From: Dioscorea cayenensis subsp. rotundata
Taxonomy: Eukaryota > Streptophyta > Magnoliopsida > Dioscoreales > Dioscoreaceae
Assembly: GCF_009730915.1 (NCBI RefSeq)
Contig: NC_052483.1
Location: 558,001 to 622,000 of the forward strand
Reading direction: 5' to 3'
Length of the DNA: 64,000 bases
Below, piece by piece: positions 10,441-23,272 of this stretch. Below the pieces are notes generated by a model. That model saw only the letters and a program-made list of their open reading frames with translations, had not been told where the DNA came from and made no database searches. Position 1 is the stretch's first letter, and each line of letters begins with the position of its first letter. The translations under genes and the position numbers were made by a program.

Positions 10441-13400
10441 TAAATAAAAGGTAAAATTCTTGAGATAGTCCATCGGTTATAGTCACTCCGACTTTTTAGT
10501 CCTTTCAATTAAGCAAATCAAATACCTCTGTTAGTCAGCTTCTCCGTTAGTCAACTTCTCCATTAGACCCGGCTGACATGGCTTAATAAAAATTACTGAA
10601 GTATTATAAAAATTATTAAAAATTATAAAAATCATTAAAAATTATTAAAAAATATTAGAAATATTAAAACATTTTAAAAATATTAGAAATTATAAGAAAT
10701 ATTAAAAATTATATTTTTTTAAGAAAAATATTATAAAAACTCATAAAAATTACTTAAAAAATCAAAGTACTGTAACATACCATGCTACGTCATTTTCAGA
10801 TAAGAGTATGAAACTCCCAAACTTGAAACCCTAAACTAACTTCCTTACCTATTGTCACTTCGAACACGGCTCCCCGAGGCCCGTTGCAGCGACAAAGCGG
10901 CCACACACCCTGGTGAGGCCCAGTGAGGCATGTAAGGCCTCAAAACCATTCTCAACAAATCACAAAAAAAGTCTAACGAGAGCAGAGGCTAGAAAGCAAG
11001 AATGGAGTTCATCGACTAAAAGAAATAACTAAGTGTCTTTTGCGATTCTCTACAAATTTAATCAAATAAAAAAACTATGCCCACAACAAAGCGGGACTTA
11101 TTACATGCTAAGAAGATTGAGCGGTGGCCCAGCGATCCTGCTAAGCTATCGATCATCGACCTCTACTCCTGATCTGAAAGGAAAATAACAACAAAATTTA
11201 TGAGAAACTTGGCGATTAGATGGCACCCACTAAAAAAATATAGGGATCACTTATCAAAAAAATCATAATTTAATAATTTTGCAAAAACCAACCATAAGTT
11301 TAATTCACTTAACATAGATGTCAAAAAATTAAGCATATAGGTCCCCCAAACAACTATTGCCCAAAACAAATCACAAAATTCATATATTTACCCTCGGTGA
11401 CCCGAGACAAAACAAAAGTCATATTTTTACCCTCGGTGACCCGAGCCAAAAAATTAACAAAAGGCCGATATGCGCACTGGCGGCAGCGGTGGGAAGCTAT
11501 AGTTTCTAGAACAAAATGCGTGTCGACACGGTCGATGTTTAACCCCGGTGTGAGGGGTTATTGCAAAGTTAGTTGGGGACTAGTTTTATATCAAAGTACC
11601 CTTTATGTTCACAAAGCGATGAACTAGCAAAAATTCAAAACAAAGCAAAGTACAAAAGTTTACGATGAACATGATCCCATTTTTTTGTCATATCAAAATA
11701 AACCAATTAATAGAATCCATACATTATGAGATAATAAAAAAATAATAATATTTACTAAAACAAAAAAATTAAATAAAAATACCCAAAAATCAGTAAAAAT
11801 AGAAAAATCTGACTTAAATAAGTAACATAATTATAAATTAACTAAGTGTCTGATATAAACAAATAAATAAATAAAAAGAAATTTTTAGAAATCCTGGATT
11901 TAACAAAAAATGAATTAAAAAAAGAAATTCAGATTTTTGAATATAATATAATTTAAACAAATGAAATAAAACTCAAATGATATGATCAGTATCCTTTTAC
12001 GAAAAGGTACATAATATTTTAAAAATCTAAATAATCAACATTTAATGAATCCGGAACTCTTTGCTTAGAAACGTCTTTAATTTAAAATATTTTAAATAAC
12101 TAAATGATAAATCCGAAATTAATCATACTGGAAAGGATAAGTCAGATTCATAACAGTAATCTAATCTTTATAAACATGAATACTTAAAAATGATTAAATT
12201 CACAAATTTAGCTAGTGTCAAAGAGCGTATAAATATAGCATAATTTATATGTGGGATACTTACACGATATTAGCTAAACCCACAAAAAAATCCAAGTTGA
12301 CTCCCACTTAACTCTCCACAAAAGAACCTATAGACATAAAAATCAATTCAATAACCCTAACTTTACAAATTAACTAGGAGTCTTGGATTCCAAGTATAAC
12401 ACTTAATCTTATAAAAGATCAGAACATAAATATCATTGGATACTATAAGACCTCAATCAAAACAACTGCACATCCCTAACTCAAAGCAGATGCGAGTGCA
12501 TCAAGAAGAAAAATTAAAGCTGCTAAAAGCATTACTAATTAACCTTTGAAGGATAATATATATTCACACAATGGCATCCATAAATAACAGGGATAAAAAC
12601 ATGGGAAGTAAAGCTTGCTCGAATTCAGCTGAACCACTAGCAGAACTATAAAGAGCGTATTTAATGAGAAACTTAAAAGAACATGAAGAACCTCAAGCGA
12701 GAGAACATCTAACATACTGACACCAAACAAACACGCAACTGCTTAACAAGACACCACAAGGTGCAATCGGGATAGTACCTAGCTTGTATTTAGAAGTCGC
12801 TTTAGATCCTCGTTTGACAATCGGGACTGGGAGACCACAGCGCTAAAGAGGCGATGGGGAGAAGGCGCAAGTTATCCCTTTTTATTGAGATTTATCAGCG
12901 AGTGGGAGGTTATGAAAAGGATAAAGATAAAAACTTTTAAATGAAACTAATTAAATTAAATAAATAAAAAAACAAAAAGATAATTTTAAAGAGAGTGGGG
13001 TCCACACCTATTTTCTCTAATCATTTTTTCTAACTACGTGGTGTTAATAATTTTTTCTAACTTTTATTTGTTAAAAAAGTAAATTATAAAAATTATAAAA
13101 ATTATAAAAAATTATAAAAGATATTAATCATTTTTTATAATTATTTTCTTTAAATGTACTAAAATTATTTTAACAAAAGTTAAAAATCATAAAAAAAATA
13201 ATAAAAAACTACTAAGAAGTATTAATTATTTTTTAGAACCCAATCTTGACTAGTAGAACGTGGTAAAAAAAGATCGGGATTAGCGTTGGAGAATTATTAG
13301 GTTAGAGTTTCGAGTTTGAGAAGTTTTATACCTGGAACTAAAATGACGTGGCATGCTATGTGTGGGTCCTTTGATTTTTATTTAACAATTTTTATAATTT

Positions 13401-13710
13401 TTTTAAAAGTTTAATAATTTTAAATTCTTTTCATAAAACTTACTTTATTTTATTTTATAATTTTAATTTTTTTATAATTTTTTATATTTTAAATAAAATT
13501 ATTTCTTTCATAACATTTTAGTAATTTATTGTTAATATTTAAAGCCATATCAATAGGATCTAACAGAGAAGGTAATTGTCATTTAGTAAAGGGACTTAAT
13601 CTACCCAATTAAAATAAATATGGCGATGAAATTAGTAACTTTATAACAGAGACAAAAATGAAGGATTGATTATAATAGAGGGACCATGGGAGGATTTTAT
13701 CTAAATAAAA
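10441..13710. mobile_element. Non-autonomous Mutator-like element (MULE), ~3.25 kb
   Basis: The element runs 10450-13701. It is flanked by a perfect 9-bp duplication TAAATAAAA (10441-10449, 13702-13710), the length typical of Mutator insertions. The left end GGTAAAATTCTTGAGATAGTCC is matched by the reverse complement of the right end, GATAAAATCCTCCCATGGTCC. Similarity goes on inward: a segment near 10777-10838 (CATGCTACGTCATTTT...) has an inverted partner near 13303-13363. The terminal inverted repeats are therefore about 390-400 bp, though diverged. The interior has no transposase or other recognisable protein, only AT-rich DNA with GC-richer patches near 10860-10950 and 11390-11620. It would have depended on a transposase made elsewhere. 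Confidence 0.85.
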
Positions 13711-13762
13711 CACCTGTTAGAAAACGTTTATTATATAATTTTTTGGCACCGCAGCTATTCCC

Positions 13763-13834
13763 GTGGCTGTAGTTTAGTGGTTAGAATTCTACGTTGTGGC
13801 CGTAGAGACCTGGGCTCGAATCCCAGCAGCCACA
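13763..13834 (+). tRNA. tRNA-His (anticodon GTG), nuclear type
   Basis: 72 bases fold as a cloverleaf. The acceptor stem GTGGCTG pairs with CAGCCAC. The anticodon stem CTACG/CGTAG encloses TTGTGGC, with GTG at 13796-13798. The T arm contains GGGCTCGAATCCC. The discriminator is A13834, and the CCA end is not encoded. The sequence follows plant nuclear tRNA-His closely, including compensating changes in the anticodon stem. A T-run about 15 bases downstream is a suitable RNA polymerase III terminator. The gene lies 52 bases from the end of the Mutator-like element. Confidence 0.96.
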
Positions 13835-13844
13835 GATTTGCCTT

Positions 13845-13872
13845 CTAATTTTTTTTTAAAAAAAATTTTTTT
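13845..13872 (+). terminator. Pol III T-run terminator of tRNA-His
   Basis: A run of nine T residues begins about 15 bases after the tRNA, followed by a second T-run. Confidence 0.6.
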
Positions 13873-14338
13873 TAAATTTATTTTATTTATAGGAAAATCA
13901 GATAATAACACTGATCTTGAGGAAAATGTCAGAACATGGGCACAACCACAAACAAGCTCATGTCGAACTTCCACCTGGTCGGATATATGCTTGGTCACTC
14001 AAGCAGACCTTATATATCCCTAACATGGCAACATATTGACCATAAACGTTCCTCTCCATAGGTCACATCTCACTTCTCGAGACATAAATCTCTTCACCAA
14101 TACACTTACTGTGTTTTTGTACTATTTCTAACTCTAATTAAAAAGTACACCATCATTAATCAAGTACCAAACTTCTTCAAGTAAAGTTTCAACCTGCAGA
14201 AGAAATTAACCAATCCCCACATCACATTACAAAATACAAACTCGATCAGACAACATAACATTCACACATCACATTACAAGCTCAGACAACACACACACAC
14301 AGATATATATATATATATATATATTTGAATCAATTACT

Positions 14339-15492
14339 TCATATCCCTGCCATGCATTCTGGTGGGGGAACTGGATATCTAGACTTATCAGTGCAGTAAT
14401 CATAGATCATATGATTCATGCGCACCCACTTATACTTCCTTGCTTGCGCTGCATCTAGCTGTTTATATGCAGGACCTTCCCACCAGTTATTTGGGTTTTC
14501 TGCACAGCTTGCTGCAGCAGGACCTGTACAACCCTCAATATCAAAGTCCTTATAATAAGCATAGAATGGAGCTTTGCTCCAGTCTATCTTCTCAAGCCCC
14601 CCTCTTGTTGCCCAATCATCAGCTTCCCATAGTGTTGAATACACTCCCATTGGCTGAAACTTTGGGTATGGTAGCCCTCTTGCTTCATTATTCTTAAACA
14701 CCCTTATGGGTACATCATCCACAGAGAACCTATACACACACATATATATGTGCACATATATATATAATCGATCGTAATTAGTAATTATATATTTGATGTT
14801 TTAAATGTGAATAATAAATTAATAATACTTACCTAACTTCATTGTGAGTCCATAGGATGCAGTACTGGTGGAAATCAGCTGCTGGATCAAACCATAGATT
14901 GACTCTCTGCTCACGGTCACCTTTTCCATGAGCATAAACATTAGTTTGTACTGTATATGGCTGCCCAGTTCTATTCCCCAAGAACTCAAAGTCTAATTCA
15001 TCACGAATCGTATCAGTGTCTGAATTCATCTGCAGTACAATATTGTTCAATTTTTTCAGTTAACTAATTTGCATATGGTAAATGATCATTAAAGTTAATT
15101 GTATGATTAAATCACTAACATAAAAGGCAGTGACCGTGCCGGCAGAATCACCGGGGATTAGCTTTATCTTCATGCACACACGCCCGAACAAGTACTTTTG
15201 CTTGGAAGCAAACCCACATCCTGATTGAAATTGAATACATTAATATATTAATGGCATGCATACATTAAGTTAAAATGCTAGTTAATTAGTGTGAGTTTGT
15301 ATATACATATACTGATATACCTGAGGACTGGTCTAAGACCAACTGAATGGCTGTCCCTCCTTGGATTTGTCTGATATGAGATTCCTCCCAAGTCACACTA
15401 AAGTCATCATAGAAAGTTGCAGGTCTGGCCACAACAAACACTGCAACTCCAAGAAGATGAACAACAACAAGAAGGAGAAGCTGATGATACAC
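14339..15492 (-). CDS. Xyloglucan endotransglucosylase/hydrolase (XTH, GH16)
   Basis: Four exons on the minus strand (15321-15492, 15120-15220, 14833-15029, 14339-14729) join in frame to 287 codons including the stop, the usual XTH length. The product has a hydrophobic signal peptide ([18 protein letters not shown]). The catalytic motif is [11 protein letters not shown], with the nucleophile and acid/base glutamates, followed by the N-glycosylation site NRTG. The C-terminal XET domain contains paired cysteines (EGC, AASC, YDYC, PEC). Family knowledge: XTHs cut and rejoin xyloglucan in the cell wall during expansion. Odd point: the first codon of the conserved frame is GTG. The only nearby upstream ATG on this strand is out of frame, and the conserved frame meets TAA seven codons upstream. 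Either the start was lost, a base is wrong, or a non-AUG codon is used. Confidence 0.9.
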
Positions 15493-15571
15493 AGTATTAG
15501 TGTAACCCCATTATATTCTTTATGAGATAGCTAGCTAGCTTAATGTGGCAAGAGAAGTGCTAGCATTTTTG

Positions 15572-15579
15572 CTTTTATA
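15572..15579 (-). promoter_or_regulatory. TATA box of the XTH gene
   Basis: TATAAAAG on the minus strand, about 80 bases upstream of the start region at 15492. Confidence 0.55.
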
Positions 15580-16930
15580 AGCTCTTCCTTCTCTCTGTAT
15601 AACTTATATAGATCCAAATCCATGACAGCTTTAAATTATTCCAGCTAATGGCAAGCAGTCAATGGCCCCCTTCTTCCTTTCAAATTGTTATATTTCCCAC
15701 GTTGCATGGTCCTAACTACAGTTTGCTAGATGGCGTTTCCCAATTCAATTCACAGTTCACCAAGTACGGCTTCGTTTCCCATCCACATAGTTGGCGACCG
15801 ACGGTGTTAGTGTTTACTGTTTTTCGGTGTACGTGGCAGAACTTTATTGGTTACAGGAGAGTACGAACAGGTTGTTTGACTGAGACTCATGTCTTGTCGT
15901 GTACCTCCATGCAAAGCCATTTCCTTGCGTTCCATCTCGTCTTATGAATTTTTTTATAAAAAAATAAAAAAATAAAAAATAAAAATGGAAACAAATAAGA
16001 TAATTAATTTGAAATGAAAGTTGGCAGATTGAGACATCCCAACCACAGAGGTGAACTCAAAAGCAAACAAACTATTTAAATTCTCATTAAACCTTGTTTA
16101 TTTACTATTAAACTCTGTTAATCAAGAAGGATATTAATGAGACACTGATGTATTCACCTAGACGAGTGTTAAGGGTGGTCCTCAAACCTTCATTGTTTGT
16201 CAGGGATATCATATATATATATAGCAATCTATAAATGGCTGTCATTGGCTTGGTTCATGTAAATATATATCATGATTAGGTACAGTGAGTTTCTGTGGCA
16301 TTAGTGTAAGGCCATGTGAAGGTGTCTTTCGTCCATTAAGTATAATTGAAAGTTGTGATGAGTGTGTGTGATTGAAGAAGATGAGGTTCATCCATATGAA
16401 ATGAACCTAACGAGCTAGCTATAATTTACATGGGTCCTGATAGTCATTGCAGAATTAAATGACTTTCTGATCATGGAGCTTGTCATATAGATATATCTAT
16501 ACATAATGCCAAGAAAGTCCACCTTACCTTTATTATTATGTGTTTCAATTAGAAATAGCATAAATAGTCAAGATGGATGGGGGTTATCCAGATGATTTAT
16601 CCTGCCATTTGTTAATTACTGTATAGTACTCAAACTTTTTGTTTCTTTTTGAAGTGCTTAAATGTTAGGTTTGATTTGATGGTTAGAAAAGTTATATTGT
16701 CTTGTTATTGTCATGGACCCAGATGGGCACAACCTCTCCTATACATTGAGGCTTACCTTAGGAAAAATTAAATATTTATTCTTGTGCTCATTCATTGTGT
16801 CACAAGAAAAAAACAGAAAAACAAAACCATATACAATAACATAGAACAAGAAAATCATGCCAGGTAGAGCTTTCATTAATACTCATTTCACAAATTACAT
16901 TGTATGAAAATAAGATCCAATACTACTAAA
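15580..16930. other. Intergenic region between XTH promoter and xylanase 3' end
   Basis: XTH promoter DNA, AT-rich spacer, and near 16860-16959 the presumed 3' UTR of the xylanase. No other gene is seen. Confidence 0.55.
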
Positions 16931-16959
16931 ACTACAAGTTTATGTTCAACACTAAAGGA

Positions 16960-19900
16960 TCATCTTCCCTTATCAACAACAAAAGAACGCGAAAATTTCT
17001 TTGCGGGAGTGTTAATTTCAAGTGTGTATTTCCCTTGATATCCCCTGAATTTATATTGTCCATGTGCATCAATGTGACCATCTGCATGAGAAAGCCATTC
17101 CTGTTTCAGAGCAAGGTACCTCTTACCAGCTTCATTAACATCGCCTTCGGCATCAACTAGATGCGAGTGATCCCTGCACATGAAGAACTCCCAAAATCCC
17201 CATAGCACGATACCCTCAACAGCCGGGTGTGCATACGCTTCACGGAGTATGATCTCCAAGTCATCAGCTCGGATATGCTCATTTTCCGCAACTACATCTA
17301 GTTCAGTAAACCAAATAGGAAGTCCGAGTATTGCCAGCTTATTCAATGCAGCACCAACAATTGGTCCTACAGGATGATCAATGTGACCTTGAATGCCAAT
17401 ACCTCCAACTGCAGCACCTCTTTCTTGTAAATCAAGGATTTGTTGGATGTACATCTCCGGAGTAGACTTAGAGTCACGCCCGTCTTCAACATTGTAATCA
17501 TTTACAAAAAGAGTCGCTGTAGGATCTAGCTGATGGGATTCTCTGAACATGTATGCTCGGATGTCCTTACCGAGCCTATCTTGATAGAATGATCCATGGA
17601 GCATCTCATTGTTCACATCATAGTGCTTAAACCTGCCTTTATACCTTGATAGTAGGCCTTTGAGACGATTCTGCACAGCTATCATCAGGTTATTTCTGTC
17701 CAATGATCGAACCCATGGCTGGACTGTATTTTCAACTTCCCAGAAAATACAGTGGCCACGAACATTGATACCATGCTTCTCGCAGAACTCTAGCATCTCA
17801 TCAGCATCATGGTAATTAAACTTACCCTGCTGTGACTCGGTGTGATACCATTTGAGCTCATTTCCAAAGACAGCCCAATTGAAATTCTTCACAAAGAAAT
17901 CAACAAATTCTTCATTATCAATGTTTGATCTGTTCATACACGACCCAAATGGAAAGCTGTTCTCCACTTGTCTAATAATCACAGCCGAACCAGGCAAACT
18001 GATCGCATCTGATTCAGTGAATTTCAAGATAATGTCCCGCTTTCTTACCTGTAATATTACCAGATAAATGAATATGTAGCTGGACCATCAAGTAAAGGAA
18101 TCTAATGATCGCTCTCTTTGACCTTAATGATGAAAAGAAATTGAAATACCTTATCTGTTTGTTCTTTTAGATGAGCAAATCTTGCCTTCCTATCAACAGG
18201 GAACACGTGAAGTCCAGCAAGCATTAAATCAACTCCAGGTGAAGGACCTTGAAGGTATATAACCACCTTAGATGGTTGCTTCTCCACTCTGAAGGAGCCG
18301 GCAATCTCATGCCATTCATTATCCTCAACTTCTACTTGACCACCATTGACCCAGCTATTATCTACATTAAAAGCAACATTGATGTTTTGAGGTCCAGATA
18401 CTGCTGAGCTTACACGAACCCAAGCAGCAACTTGGTATGTTAAGTGTAAGTTTAACTTGTCCGTGATTGTCTGAGAAGGGCCCATCCAGGTTTCTGAGCG
18501 ATTAGTAGCACAAACATAGAGTCCGCTTAGTCGTTGTTGATCATCAAGGGATTCACTTGCCAAGGGAGGTAACAAACGTGGTGACCCTGTATGAATACTC
18601 AGCGTGCATGAACCAAGAGGAACCCATTTCTTCAGACCATCATTAAATGTGCTGTTCTCAATAATATTAACGCCATACATAACATTCTGCTGCAAAATAA
18701 ATGTATAATTTATGAAGTTCAATAGCAAAGCAGATCAAAACTTCATTAACATATAGAAGCTAGTTATCCTGCATAGATACCTTAGAAAACTTTCACATTC
18801 ACACAAGAGTTAAGCATGAATACAAATGAAAAGGTAATACAATTTATGAGGAAGACTAGTGGGTAAGGATTGTATTTTGCTTTTACCATAGCAACTTCCA
18901 TGGGATAAGGGGAAGGAAATTTTCATCTACTTGTGGAGAAAAAAATTAAAGCAGCAAGAGAATAATCCACAAAAGAGAAATAGTTGAGAGTACAACAATA
19001 ATTGTTGAATACCTGATGCCGGTTCATATCATTATTGCAAGACACCTCCATAGAATCTATAAGGAGGTCAACACCAGGAGAAGGCCCTTCCAGAAAGAAA
19101 ACAACTTGTTTGGGTATGTTTTTCAAGGTAAAAGAGCCCTCCAGTGTCTCCCATCGTTCTTTTGACACTAATGCTCTGAAACCAACAAACGTTATAAGAG
19201 TTATATATATGATGGTATGACAAAAGAATGAATATCAGGCTTCCAAGAATTAATTACCTTCCGACTTGCATGTAACTAATAGACGAATCTGAGTTCTTAA
19301 GTTTTAAAGTTGCCAGGACAATAGCTGGTTCTTGATGGTGTCCCCAAACCCTGACATTTGCTAAAACGGTGTAAGTAGAACCGGATGAAACCTTTTTAGT
19401 GATATCTTGCTCCAAACCTTGCCAGCTTTGGGTACGATTTCTAATAACAGCATAATTGCCTCCTGTTTTTGCAGGGATTCCCTCAAATAAATTGAACTCC
19501 CCTGACACAGCATATCCATCGCAACAATTAAGGGTCCAAGATCGCAGTCCTTCAGAAAAATCATAGTTGGTGATGATATTTTTGTTGATGTTTCTCAGCA
19601 AACCAATTGCTTGCACTCTAGAACCCTGAAATAAGAAGCCAATTGTTAAAAAAAAAAAAAAACTATTTCCACAAAGCCAAAGAACCTATCATTTGGTGAT
19701 TAAATTATCTCGATAAAGATCAGTTCCAAATGGATAGAATACTGTGATGTTTCTGGTACTTATAGAAATAAGAAGCGACTAATGGACCTCAATATTGGGT
19801 GGGTTCGATGGTAGAGCTTTCTTTGCGCACTTCAATACCAAACTATCAACAAGAACATCGACACCAGGAGGTGGCCCTTCCAAATAGATGATAGCTTTTG

Positions 19901-22900
19901 AAGCAACACCATTCAGAAGGAACTTCCCCCTCAGCTGCACCCACTCCTTGTTTGATGCCTGCAATCTTTAAAGTATTGAAAGTCAATTAGCGATTGCGGA
20001 TCATAACTTCGTGCAAAAAGATCCAATATTCTACTCACTTGGCAATGCCAATGTACTGTTCACTGCCATTTGGAGTCTGGACCCACAAAGTTGCACGCAC
20101 ATCTGCATTAGCAGCGCCATATATCCGAACTACTGCAGTGACCTCATATGCAACTTTTCTTTTCACCTTACCAGTAATATCTTGTTGGATTCCATTCCAT
20201 GTTTGACTACGATGAGTTGCAGACACAAAAAAGTTTCCATGTAATGGAAGTACTTGCCGGTGTTCCAAAGAATCATGTAAAACCAGCTTGCATCCTCTCC
20301 CAGACCAATGATTTAGGCCACTCTCAAAGTGAGGATTCTTTAAGATGCCTTCATCTTCTTCAGAGGCACATCTTTCTTTGACTTCCTTTTGGTTAACAAA
20401 AAATAAATAAATAAAATAAAAGGGCAACATGCTGCTTTTAATTTTTAAACAAGAGTCAATACAATGAAATCTCTAGAATTCTTTTGCACTCTCTACAACC
20501 AAACTTGAAGAGTCAAAGCAATGCAAATCAAGCTTGATAATTCCTAAGAAATGGCTGAAAATTTGGAAGTACAACACTTACATTGGATATATATATATAC
20601 ATATATAGAGAGAGAGAGAGAGGATTGCCATGAGAGGAGAAAGCTACAGCAGAAGGTGGTCTTACTACAGAGAGTAAAAAATTAAAACACATACCTCAAT
20701 CTGTGTTATGCTAGAGGAGGAGACAATTACTGAATCTATGAGCAAGTCGACACCAGGAGGTGGCCCTTCCAGATAAAACACTACACGTTTTGGCAGGTTT
20801 GGCAAGGAAAAACTGCCTTCCAACTTGACCCAGCATTCTTCTGAGACCGAAGCACTGCAAGAGCCACCTCCAGTTGATAAAACTCTCAGAAAAAGAAAGA
20901 AAGAAAATAAAATTGAGAATGGAAGGCCACACAATTGTACTACCTTCCCACAGACAAATATCTAGTTGGGGAGTCTGTATGCTCTAATTTCAGTGTTGCT
21001 TGTACGCTAGTAGGTTGCTGAAGATTCCCACAAACTCTAACAAAGGCAGAGACAGTATATGTTGAGCAAACAGAAACTTTCCTTGTAATATCTTGTTCTA
21101 ACCCTTGCCAGATTTGTGTGCGTCTTGTTACAACAGCATAGCACCCCCCTGAGTTAGCTGTTATTCCTTTAAGAAGCCCAGAGTCCCTTGAAGCCACATA
21201 TGCATGACAAGAATTGGGATGCCAGGTATCTAGCCCTTGAGAGAAATCATGATTTGAGATGATATTATTTGCATGACTAGTTGGTTGTTCACCAATCTGT
21301 CAGAAAATATAAAAAGTTCAGGAAAGATATGTGATCACTGAAGCAAGGTTTGATAATTCATGTGCATAGAATTAAGAAACTTAGAAACTCAGGCTGAACT
21401 TTCCATTGATTCAAGTCAACCACAAACTCATCCATAGTCCTCAACCAACTTGATTTTGCATGACAATTAAATAAAATGCAACTGGTGAACCAGAGAAGGA
21501 AATGTTAACAAGTTGTTGACTGTGGTTTGGGGAGCAGGCGAGCAATGTATTATCATTGCTCATGAAAAGGGAATTTTAAACATAATCAGGCATACTTGTG
21601 TTGAAGGAGGTATGTCCAAACAAAAGATCCTCAAAGACTCTATCAGCAAGCATAAAGGTTGTGCTAAGAACTAATAACCAAATATATACATATATATTCG
21701 AATTGATCCTCAATAGATGAATACTGATGCAGCCATTTAAAAAGTCAAGTTATAATGGAATGGGAAAATAAATAAGACATAAAATGATATATAGGATCTG
21801 TAGGCTGTCTGGTATCAGTACACCAAGTTATCCTATACTCCAATAAGAATAAACTCAGAATTGGATAATGATTAGCCAAGAATATTACATAAAACAGTAT
21901 AAATGAAGGAACTACCATATCATGAAATTTAGATTTTGATTCCTGAGTTAGCCTCTTCTCATCTGGCTCCCGAGGGCTTGCAATCTCCAAAGGAGCGGAT
22001 GAAGCAGAAAGTTTTAAACTTTCAGGAATTCGTTCATTAAGAAACTCTAAAAGTGCATCAAAACGATCATTGATAATCTTTTCCAGTGCAGAAATTCTCT
22101 GCTCCAAAGCCTCAAGCCTAGTGGTATTGCATTCCATTGCCTTTAACATTAACTTCAAAGAAAATGAAAAATGAGAAACAAGTCAATGGTAATCTCATTA
22201 ACTGTGTTTTCACATTAAACTAGTTGCCTCTGGAGTAAATCTACACCATTGCCTTAAAGTATCCAGGCTTCACTCAACTAAAGAAAAGGAAAAAGACAAA
22301 GCTTTTATGCCCTTCTTCCCATTAGAGAATTTTCAAACAACTAATAGCATAAAATAAACTCAGCTATGGCATATTATACATAGACGCGCTTGGACAGGTC
22401 ATTGAACAACGAACACATTGGACCTGAAGAATATATTCCTTATAAGCTCTGGATTACGCCCAAAAAACTATAAAAAATAAAAGAATCCTCTTATTGGACT
22501 AGTTTTCACTGGCAGGATTTGAGGTCTCAGTGAATATCATGTTGCTGAAATTTATATATTCAGACTCTATGAAGTTGAGATCTGCAATGTCAGAATTATG
22601 CAAACACCTCAATAAGTTCACCTATGATCAAATTACCAGAAACATTTCGCATTGCATTCATGTATTGCTATATGAATTAAACATTTCATTTACAAATAGT
22701 ATCATTTGCTTCTAAAGCGATCGATCCCCAATCCCATTCATCGACAAAAATCCATTCTCCAAAACACAAATTATCACAAAATCAAACCAAAGACACCAAC
22801 AATAGGCTTAAAGAGAAAAGGAGAGCACCAAAAAGAAGTAGAGAGACAGAGAGGGAGAGGAAGAGGCCCAATACCTCGGAGCCATCTGTATGTTGGTCGT

Positions 22901-22919
22901 TTCTTTGGGATTCAGCCAT
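16960..22919 (-). CDS. GH10 endo-1,4-beta-xylanase with four CBM22 modules
   Basis: Ten exons on the minus strand: 22875-22919, 21916-22152, 20944-21296, 20695-20854, 20039-20385, 19788-19965, 19258-19625, 19013-19175, 18150-18686 and 16960-18048. They join in frame to about 1,158 residues. Residues 1-94 form a hydrophilic N-terminal region with a predicted coiled coil (RLEALEQRISALEKIINDRF) and no signal peptide. Four CBM22-type modules follow (about 95-265, 266-440, 441-617, 618-796), each starting near an N-x-x-F motif and ending near EGPxPGVDLL. The last exon encodes the GH10 barrel, with the acid/base Glu in DVNNEMLHG and the nucleophile Glu in WFTELDV. Family knowledge: such enzymes hydrolyse xylan in cell walls, as in secondary wall remodelling; the barley aleurone enzyme also lacks a signal peptide. 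The ATG at 22919 is inferred from frame and the upstream CT-rich leader. Confidence 0.93.
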
Positions 22920-23155
22920 GGAATGACTAGCTTCCTATCAAAGATGAGATTTTGAAGACCAAAAACAAATAAAGCATCAAACTTGCGAAGAATTTGAAGA
23001 GAACTGTACCTGAGCCTCTGGTTGAGAGTGTGCCTTTCCCGAGCTTCTCCTGCCTTTGGGAACCAATGAAGAAGCCCACCTCCGCATCAATCCAAATGAA
23101 AGCCTTCTCTTTTGTACCAAATAGGAAGTCAGGAGCAGGCACACACAGAGACAGC

Positions 23156-23158
<3 letters not shown>

Positions 23159-23189
<31 letters not shown>
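23159..23189. repeat. (GA)n microsatellite in the xylanase 5' leader or promoter
   Basis: A GA run on the plus strand (CT on the coding strand), about 240 bases upstream of the xylanase ATG. TA-rich sequence near 23248-23272 could supply a TATA box. Confidence 0.8.
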
Positions 23190-23190
<1 letters not shown>

Positions 23191-23272
23191 CAGCGGATTC
23201 AATTTCAATATGCTGTAAAATTTCACATTTGGAGGGGCTTCTCTGATATATATATATCTATATATATATAGA

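Noticed and set aside
22927-23226. Minus-strand open frame with a hydrophobic Leu/Ser run just upstream of the xylanase ATG
   Set aside because: The hydrophobic part comes from the CT microsatellite. The frame stops before the xylanase start and is not joined to it; it is leader or promoter DNA.
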